Of a stretch of DNA of 12,023 nucleotides, positions 1 through 4,845 are shown piece after piece; within the stretch, counting starts at the first letter, position 1, and the number at the start of each line of letters is the position of its first letter. Location: assembly GCA_014378155.1 (NCBI GenBank), contig JACMOF010000129.1, positions 1 to 12,023 of the forward strand, given 5' to 3'. A program made the translations under genes and the position numbers. The stretch comes from Caulobacter sp. GTDB taxonomy: Bacteria; Pseudomonadota; Alphaproteobacteria; Caulobacterales; Caulobacteraceae. A model generated the notes under the pieces. That model was not told the DNA's origin, did not search any database, and was given only the letters and a program-made list of their open reading frames with translations.

Positions 1-278
1 AGGCGGGTGGCGAGACCTACAATCTAGGACGGTCCAACACCCCGACCAACCTGGCCTGGGCCGCGACCTTCGCCGAACACCTGGGCTGGCCGGGCGAGGT
101 GGAGCTGGTCCATCCCGACGTCGCGCGCGGCGCCCTGGCGGCGGCCGTGGCGGGGCTGGACCTGAGCTACCCGCTGTTCATCGACAACGCCAAGATCCGG
201 CGACGGCTAGGCTATGCGGAGGTCACGGATTTCGAAGACGCGCTGGCCCGCACGGTGGCGGACGAGATGGGGCGGTAG
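1..278 (+). CDS. NAD-dependent epimerase/dehydratase-like protein, C-terminal part
   Basis: The 5' end lies outside the window. The open frame runs from base 3 to a TAG at 276-278 and gives about 91 residues. The visible piece contains GGETYNLGRSNTPTNLAWAA near its start and FIDNAKIRRRLGYAEVTDF near its end. This is the pattern of the C-terminal substrate-binding part of extended short-chain dehydrogenases (NAD-dependent epimerase/dehydratases), where a 'YNLG' strand is followed by a helix and a late 'D-x-x-K-x-R-x-x-L-G-Y' segment that marks the end of the fold. The N-terminal Rossmann motif and the catalytic Tyr-x3-Lys are off the window, so the substrate (nucleotide sugar, flavonoid-like ketone or other) cannot be judged. 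The gene converges with the small membrane-protein gene 15 bp downstream. Confidence 0.7.
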   Translation, partial: AGGETYNLGRSNTPTNLAWAATFAEHLGWPGEVELVHPDVARGALAAAVAGLDLSYPLFIDNAKIRRRLGYAEVTDFEDALARTVADEMGR

Positions 279-293
279 GGGCGGTCAGGCGTG

Positions 294-632
294 TCAGCTG
301 GGCCATTTGTCCTGCAGGGTCAGATTGCTAATCCACGCGACGGCGGCGAAGCCAATCAGATTGACGCTGCAGAACCACAGGACGTGCGCCGTCTCTCGAC
401 GGCGACGATGTGCTATTGCGCCAAGAACGATCAGAACGACGACGCTTACGAGGTAAAGACCGGCCATTGCGATAGCAATGTGGCTTGGCTGCAGCCTGGT
501 GACGAAGGCGACCGGCACGATGATCATCACAAGCATGAACGCGATCAAAAGCCCTGCGAGGGCCCCAACCGACGTCGTAGATATGGCCGCGAGGCCAGCC
601 CAGACGACGGCGGATAATCCGATCTTACGCAT
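294..632 (-). CDS. small multi-pass inner-membrane protein, unknown function
   Basis: The product has 112 residues with three to four hydrophobic segments, at about residues 5-19, 22-45, 51-75 and 84-104. A short basic stretch HRRRRE (75-80) suggests a cytoplasmic loop under the positive-inside rule. I recognise no family motif. The start is supported by a strong Shine-Dalgarno, GAGGGGG, four bases upstream of the ATG. The gene lies on the same strand as ccr and begins 75 bp after its stop, so it could be read through from ccr or have its own promoter in that gap. The upstream bases can fold so that this ribosome binding site is paired (see the separate entry). An alternative is that it is a shadow frame, but the hydrophobic periodicity, the ribosome binding site and the lack of a competing frame make it a plausible gene. 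Confidence 0.6.
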   Translation of the reverse strand: MRKIGLSAVVWAGLAAISTTSVGALAGLLIAFMLVMIIVPVAFVTRLQPSHIAIAMAGLYLVSVVVLIVLGAIAHRRRRETAHVLWFCSVNLIGFAAVAWISNLTLQDKWPS

Positions 633-636
633 GAGG

Positions 637-678
637 CCCCCTCAGATTCTTAACGCCTGCAGGCTAAACCTAAGGGGG
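637..678 (-). promoter_or_regulatory. candidate ribosome-binding-site-sequestering hairpin
   Basis: On the minus strand CCCCCT (678-673) can pair with AGGGGG (642-637), which is the core of the Shine-Dalgarno of the downstream 112-residue membrane-protein gene. A mismatch and two further pairs extend the stem. The loop contains a perfect 10-bp palindrome, GCCTGCAGGC (655-664), which could form a stacked inner element. A GATTC (645-649), the target of the cell-cycle methylase CcrM if this is a Caulobacter relative, lies inside the structure. The pairing is seen directly. A role in translation control is inference. Confidence 0.35.
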
Positions 679-707
679 TAAAGTTTTGGTTTCTGCGAAG
701 GTGGGCG

Positions 708-1994
708 CTAGCCTCCCGCCCCCAGTTCCACCACTTCCTCGAAGGTCCGCAGACCCGGCCGTTGCGCACAAACCAGCACCGCCATGTTGCCGGGCAGGTG
801 CTGGTTGGCCAGCATCTTTTCGTGGGCGGCGGGAATGTCTTCCCAGGGGAAGACTTCCGACAGGCAAGGATCGACGCGGCGGTCGATGACCAGCTGGTTG
901 GCGGCCGAGGCCTGCATGAGATTGGCGAAGTGGCTGCCCTGGACGCGCTTTTGGCGCATCCACAGGAAGCGGGCGTCCATGGTCAGGTTGAAGCCGCTGG
1001 TGCCGGCGCAGATGGCCACCATGCCGCCGCGCTTGACCACGAACACCGAGACCGGGAAGGTCGACTCGCCGGGGTGTTCGAACACCAGGTCGACGTCCTT
1101 CTTGCCGGTGATCTGCCACAGCGCCTTACCGAACTTGCGGCTCTCGGCCATGTAGTCGTTGAACTCGGGGCCGTTGACGGTGGGCAGCTGGCCCCAGCAG
1201 TTGAATTCCTTGCGGTTCAGCACCGCCTTGGCGCCCATCGACAACACGAAGTCGCGCTTTTCGTCGTCGCTGACCACGCCGATGGCGTTGGCGCCGACGA
1301 CGGCGGCCAGCTGCACGGCGAACACCCCCAGCCCGCCGGAAGCGCCCCAGACCAGCACGTTCTGGCCGGGCTTCAGCTCATGCGGCGTGTGGCCAAACAG
1401 CATGCGATAGGCGGTGGCCAGGGTCAGGGTGTAGCAGGCCGCCTCTTCCCAGGTCAGGTGCTTGGGGCGCGGCATCAACTGGCGCGACTGCACCCGGCAG
1501 AACTGGGCGAAGCTTCCGTCCGGGGTCTCGTAGCCCCAGATCCGCTGGCTGGTCGAGAACATCGGGTCACCGCCGTTGCACTCCTCGTCGTCGCCGTCGT
1601 CCTGGTTACAATGGACGACCACCTCGTCGCCGAGCTTCCAGCGCTTGACCTTCTTGCCCACCGCCCAGACGATGCCCGAGGCGTCGGAGCCGGCGATGTG
1701 GTAGGGCTGCTTGTGGCCGTCCAGCGGGCTGATCGGCTCGCCAAGGGCGGCCCACACGCCGTTGTAATTGACGCCGGCCGCCATCACCAGAACCAGCACC
1801 TCGTCCTCGCCGATCTCCCAGGTGGGCACGACCTCGACCTGCATGGCCTGGGTGGGCTTGCCGTGGCGCTCCTTGCGGATGCTCCAGGCGTACATGGTTT
1901 TCGGCACATGGAAGGCCGGCGGGATCTCGCCGATCTCGTACAGGTCCTTCAGCGCGGTCTTTTCACCGGCCTCGTCTAGCGTCGCGGTCGTCAT
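708..1994 (-). CDS. ccr: crotonyl-CoA carboxylase/reductase
   Basis: This enzyme reduces crotonyl-CoA with NADPH while fixing CO2 to give (2S)-ethylmalonyl-CoA, the committed step of the ethylmalonyl-CoA pathway by which many alphaproteobacteria lacking isocitrate lyase assimilate acetyl-CoA. The 428-residue length fits the family. It is a zinc-independent medium-chain dehydrogenase: a GroES-like N-terminal part with YHIAGSDASGIVW (98-110) and an NADPH-binding Rossmann part with WGASGGLGVFAVQLA (216-230). Residues near those reported to position CO2 in the Kitasatospora enzyme are visible: Asn78 in GVNYNGVW, Tyr155-Glu156 where that enzyme has Phe-Glu, and His355 in GSHFANL. The start MTTATLDEAG is preferred over a longer in-frame start at 2033 because GGGGAG lies four bases before it and the extra 13 residues look unlike protein. 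A crotonase-fold gene lies divergently upstream. Confidence 0.96.
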   Translation of the reverse strand: MTTATLDEAGEKTALKDLYEIGEIPPAFHVPKTMYAWSIRKERHGKPTQAMQVEVVPTWEIGEDEVLVLVMAAGVNYNGVWAALGEPISPLDGHKQPYHIAGSDASGIVWAVGKKVKRWKLGDEVVVHCNQDDGDDEECNGGDPMFSTSQRIWGYETPDGSFAQFCRVQSRQLMPRPKHLTWEEAACYTLTLATAYRMLFGHTPHELKPGQNVLVWGASGGLGVFAVQLAAVVGANAIGVVSDDEKRDFVLSMGAKAVLNRKEFNCWGQLPTVNGPEFNDYMAESRKFGKALWQITGKKDVDLVFEHPGESTFPVSVFVVKRGGMVAICAGTSGFNLTMDARFLWMRQKRVQGSHFANLMQASAANQLVIDRRVDPCLSEVFPWEDIPAAHEKMLANQHLPGNMAVLVCAQRPGLRTFEEVVELGAGG

Positions 1995-2172
1995 GTCACT
2001 CCCCGTTCTTCGGCGCTGCAACACAACGCTCAACTAGCTCTCTGCGCTCCGTGGATCGTTCCGCGCGGGCCATTCGCTGCGTCGATCCCTCGTTTTGGGC
2101 TCCGTAGCGGAGGTTTCCACCCGGCAGCGGCCTAAGCTGTGACAACTGTTTAAATCTGGCAAGCGGAAAGTT

Positions 2173-2194
2173 GTTGCGATGCAGCATGGTTGCG
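2173..2194. promoter_or_regulatory. possible operator: GTTGCG direct repeat around ATGCAGCAT
   Basis: Two GTTGCG hexamers start 16 bp apart and bracket the palindrome ATGC-A-GCAT, about 180 bp upstream of ccr. Short-chain acyl-CoA regulators of the RamB/PccR type are known to control ccr in relatives, but this sequence does not clearly match their TTTGCAAA-like sites, so the assignment is weak. Confidence 0.15.
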
Positions 2195-2235
2195 CGTGAA
2201 ACGATAGGTTCTTGTCCCGCCTCTCCCAAACGGCT

Positions 2236-2276
2236 GTCATCCCGGATCTTCGCGCTGCGCGCTCGTCAAAGATGAC
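2236..2276. repeat. 41-bp imperfect inverted-repeat element
   Basis: The outer arms GTCATC (2236-2241) and GATGAC (2271-2276) are perfect inverted copies. An inner stem CGCGC-T-GCGCG (2251-2261) sits exactly in the centre, giving 20-1-20 symmetry. The two 9-base segments between inner and outer stems no longer match well. Elements starting GTCATCCCGG and ending GATGAC are common dispersed intergenic repeats in alphaproteobacteria, so this is probably a decayed copy. It could instead act as a weak terminator. Confidence 0.5.
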
Positions 2277-2348
2277 AAACCGACTTGAAGGGTTGGGAAG
2301 GGAGCGAGGCGCTTTCCAAACCCGCCCCCGTCCGCCACGGTCGCACCC

Positions 2349-3089
2349 ATGAGCGCCACGATCCACGTCAGCCGCCCCACCGGCTCCATCCTGCTGGTCG
2401 AGCTGGACGCCCCGCCAGCCAACGCCCTGGGCCTGCGGGTCCGAGCCGAACTGGTTAGAATCCTCGATGAGATCGCCGCCGACGACGACGTCCGCGCGGT
2501 GGTGCTGACCGGCCGGGGCGGGGTGTTCTGCGCCGGTGATGATCTGCGCGAGGCCTCGGCGCGCCAGGGTCCCGAGGCGCTGGAGGCGGTGCAGGACTTC
2601 AACCGGCTGATGGACAGGGTCGAGGCCGTGCGCGCGCCGGTGATCGCCGCCATCGACGGTTGGTGTTTCGGCGGCGGGCTGGAACTGGCCCTGGCCTGCG
2701 ACATCCGCCTGGCCAGCGACCGGGCGGTGTTCGCGGCGTCTGGCGTCAATATCGGGCTGATGGCCTCGGTCGTGCGCCTGCCCCGGCTGATCGGCGTGGC
2801 GCGAGCCAAGGTCCACCTGCTCACGGGCGCCCAGTTCGGCCCCGAGCGGGCCCTGACCGACGGCCTGGTCAACGCCGTCCACGCCCCCGACCGCCTGCTG
2901 CCCGAAGCCTTCCGCCTGGCCGAATGGATCGCCTCGCGCGCGCCCCTGGCGGTGGAGGCGACCAAGCGGGTGGTCGACGGCCGGTCCTATGTCGAGGAGG
3001 AGCTGCCGGCTCTGGTGGCCAGCGCCGACCACCGAGAAGCGGTGGCGGCGTTCATGGCCAAGCGCGCGGCGGTGTTTCGGCGGGGGTAG
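2349..3089 (+). CDS. enoyl-CoA hydratase/isomerase (crotonase) family protein
   Basis: The 246-residue length is close to the usual 255-260 of crotonases. The two oxyanion-hole segments that hold an acyl-CoA thioester are intact: VFCAGDDL (59-66) and GWCFGGGLELALACDIRLAS (104-123). Of the two catalytic glutamates of rat enoyl-CoA hydratase (Glu144 and Glu164), the first is present as Glu112 in GGGLEL. The second, 20 residues later, is Gly132 in ASGVNIGLM, where active hydratases have a PE motif; the usual PGAGGTQRL that follows is also altered to MASVVRLPRL. It is therefore probably not a classical hydratase, and could be an isomerase, hydrolase or decarboxylase on a CoA thioester. The start ATG has only a weak ribosome binding site. 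Its position opposite ccr hints at acyl-CoA metabolism but does not prove a shared pathway. Confidence 0.88.
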   Translation: MSATIHVSRPTGSILLVELDAPPANALGLRVRAELVRILDEIAADDDVRAVVLTGRGGVFCAGDDLREASARQGPEALEAVQDFNRLMDRVEAVRAPVIAAIDGWCFGGGLELALACDIRLASDRAVFAASGVNIGLMASVVRLPRLIGVARAKVHLLTGAQFGPERALTDGLVNAVHAPDRLLPEAFRLAEWIASRAPLAVEATKRVVDGRSYVEEELPALVASADHREAVAAFMAKRAAVFRRG

Positions 3090-3134
3090 GGTGGCCGGGT
3101 TGAGCTCCGGGTGGGCGGAGGAAGGCCAAGGCTC

Positions 3135-4667
3135 CTAAGCCGCCGCCTCGGCCGCCGCTCCCTCGTCCTCGCCGCCGAGCAGCTTGCTGAGCACCACGGC
3201 CAGCCGCTCCGGCTTGATCGGCTTTTCCACCACGTCCTGCATGCCGGCGGCGATGTAGGTGGCGACGTCGGAGGGGTCGGCGTTGGCGGTCAGGGCGACG
3301 ATCGGGGCGCTGCCGGCCCGGCCGGGCAGGTCGCGGATGGCGCGGGTGGCGGCGACGCCGTCCATGCGCGGCATCTTGATGTCCATCAGGATCAGGTCGA
3401 ACCGACCGCTGCGCGCGGCCTCGACGGCCTCGACCCCATCGACCACCTGTTCTGAAGTGCAGTCGAACATCTCGCACAGGGCCTCGGCGACCATGCGGTT
3501 GGTGGCGTTGTCGTCAACGATCAGGATGTGGGCCGAGCGTGCGTCCATCGTCGGCTCGTCGTGGGTGTCGAGCGCCAGCCAGGCTTCGGGAACGACGATC
3601 GCGAAGTGCAGGGTCAGGCCACAGCCGGTGTTGGCCTCGGTCTTCAGCGAGCCGCCCATGGTGCGGGTCAGGCCATGGGCCAGGGCCATCCCCACGCCCA
3701 AGGCCAGTTCGCTGCGGTCCTCGATGCGGTCTGCGCCCAATGGGTCGAACACCCGGGCCAGGCGCTCCTGGGGCGAGCCGCCGGTGTTGTCACGCACACG
3801 GCCTTCCAGCCGCAGGCCACCCTCGACGGGGCGGGCCTTGAGGCTGGCCTCGATGACGCCGCGGCCGCTGGCCAGGGCGCTGTCGATCAGGGCGTCGAAG
3901 ATCTGCAGCACCCGGTCGGCGTCGATCAGGGCGGTGGTTTCGGGGGCGCCGTCATAGGAGAACAGCAGGGTGCTACCGCACTGCGACGCGCGGGCGCTCC
4001 AGCGGGCCCCGACGGCGTCCGAAAGGTCGCGCAGCAGGGTCGGGGCGGGATTGAGCACCAGGCCGCCGACATTGGCGCGGCGCAGATCCATGGCCCGGCT
4101 CAGCACGCCGCTCATATCGCGGCTGGTTTCGCCGATGGCGCGGACATAGGCGCTGGCGTCGGGCGTCAGGCGCGTTTGCTCAAGCCGCCCGGTGAAGGCC
4201 ATCACGCCTTCCAGATGATGGCTGACATCGGCGGCCATGCGCTCGACCAGGGCCATGGCCTCGCCGGCTTCGCGTTCCTTGCGGCGGTGCGAGGCGACCA
4301 ACGAGGTCAGGCCGCCGACGCCGATATAGCCCCCGGCCTGATCGACGCCGATATAGGCGCTGCGGAACACGGGGATGGCGCTCTGGGCGATGCGCTCGAC
4401 GAAGGCGCTGGCCTCGATGGACGCCTCGACCAGGCGCGGTTCGCGGTCCATCACCTCACGCACCGGACGGGCGTTGAGGGCGTCGGCGGCGACGGACATC
4501 TGACCCAGCAGCACGTCGCGATAGACCAGGCCCACGGGCCTGCCTCCTTCGACCACGGCCAGGGCGGCGGCGTGCGACTCGGCGAGGAAGATCGCCAGGA
4601 CGTCCGCGCACGGGGTCTGGGGAGCGATCGGAGCTCGGCGGTCAATAAAGCGAGCGAGCGTGTCCAT
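3135..4667 (-). CDS. hybrid histidine kinase/response regulator with CBS-like N-terminus
   Basis: From the ATG at 4667 the protein has 510 residues. Numbering below uses the longest frame (TTG at 4742, 535 residues), in which this ATG is residue 26. Residues 26-150 resemble a pair of CBS domains (APIAPQTPCADVLAIF, then RPVREVMDREPRLV), a fold that often binds adenine nucleotides. Residues 160-225 form a HisKA-like helical hairpin with the possible phospho-acceptor His175 in ADVSHHLE. Residues 235-385 are a HATPase_c domain: RVLQIFDALIDSAL lies where the N-box should be but lacks its Asn, and the G-boxes VRDNTGGSP and ALGVGMAL are altered. Residues 404-522 are an intact receiver with Asp410/Asp411, phospho-acceptor Asp454, Thr485 and Lys507. 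No membrane segment, so cytoplasmic. The start at 4667 is chosen because it begins at the domain edge and leaves room for a promoter after the upstream terminator; 4703 is possible, and 4742 is only 28 bp from that terminator. It may signal through the receiver with little kinase activity. Confidence 0.82.
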   Translation of the reverse strand: MDTLARFIDRRAPIAPQTPCADVLAIFLAESHAAALAVVEGGRPVGLVYRDVLLGQMSVAADALNARPVREVMDREPRLVEASIEASAFVERIAQSAIPVFRSAYIGVDQAGGYIGVGGLTSLVASHRRKEREAGEAMALVERMAADVSHHLEGVMAFTGRLEQTRLTPDASAYVRAIGETSRDMSGVLSRAMDLRRANVGGLVLNPAPTLLRDLSDAVGARWSARASQCGSTLLFSYDGAPETTALIDADRVLQIFDALIDSALASGRGVIEASLKARPVEGGLRLEGRVRDNTGGSPQERLARVFDPLGADRIEDRSELALGVGMALAHGLTRTMGGSLKTEANTGCGLTLHFAIVVPEAWLALDTHDEPTMDARSAHILIVDDNATNRMVAEALCEMFDCTSEQVVDGVEAVEAARSGRFDLILMDIKMPRMDGVAATRAIRDLPGRAGSAPIVALTANADPSDVATYIAAGMQDVVEKPIKPERLAVVLSKLLGGEDEGAAAEAAA

Positions 4668-4765
4668 GCAGCCGTTCGGGCAGGCGTCTATCGGGGATCG
4701 CATCATCACCCGCTGGGCGTTGCGGAGTCGTGAATGGACCAAGATTTGATATGGCGGGCCATGCC

Positions 4766-4795
4766 AAAAAGGGCGGCGGATTACTCCGCCGCCCT
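4766..4795 (-). terminator. intrinsic terminator of the TonB-dependent receptor gene
   Basis: On the minus strand, AGGGCGGCGGA, loop GTAA and TCCGCCGCCCT form a perfect 11-bp stem (4770-4795), followed at once by a run of T (4770-4766). It lies about 50 bp after the receptor stop codon. This is a textbook rho-independent terminator and separates the receptor from the kinase gene downstream on the same strand. Confidence 0.92.
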
Positions 4796-4808
4796 CCTGG
4801 TCGATGTT

Positions 4809-4834
4809 GCAGCCCCGCGAGGGGCCGCTTTTTT
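4809..4834 (+). terminator. plus-strand hairpin followed by six T
   Basis: GCCCC, loop GCGA, GGGGC (4812-4825) forms a 5-bp stem, extended past one mismatch by GC/GC, and is followed by TTTTTT (4829-4834) on the plus strand. It has the form of a rho-independent terminator for rightward transcription, yet no plus-strand gene ends here. It may stop antisense transcription from entering the receptor gene, or add a second fold to the receptor 3' end. Confidence 0.45.
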
Positions 4835-4845
4835 GACGCGCTTGA

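Larger units (their letters stand above)
1995..2348. other. 354-bp divergent intergenic region between ccr and a crotonase-fold gene
   Basis: This gap must hold the promoters of both divergent genes. The ccr Shine-Dalgarno GGGGAG (minus strand) is at 1999-2004. I see no convincing -35/-10 pair for either direction. Notable sequence: an AT-richer block around 2140-2180 with TTTAAA; a small palindrome ATGCAGCAT (2179-2187) flanked by two direct copies of GTTGCG (2173-2178 and 2189-2194), which could be a regulator site; and a 41-bp inverted-repeat element (separate entry). No supported ORF lies here; the frames crossing it are shadows of neighbouring genes. Confidence 0.5.

Noticed and set aside
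762..1979. 405-residue open frame on the plus strand opposite ccr
   Set aside because: Its composition (very high Ala, Gly, His, Val, Asp) is what the antisense of a GC-rich gene gives; ccr on the other strand is certain and no ribosome binding site supports the plus frame.
2034..3032. 332-residue minus-strand frame across the intergenic gap and crotonase gene
   Set aside because: It is the antisense of a well-supported crotonase; its protein has no recognisable pattern.
4668..4742. Kinase start at the TTG at 4742
   Set aside because: TTG only 28 bp from the receptor terminator leaves little space for a promoter, and the added residues lie outside the conserved-looking domain.
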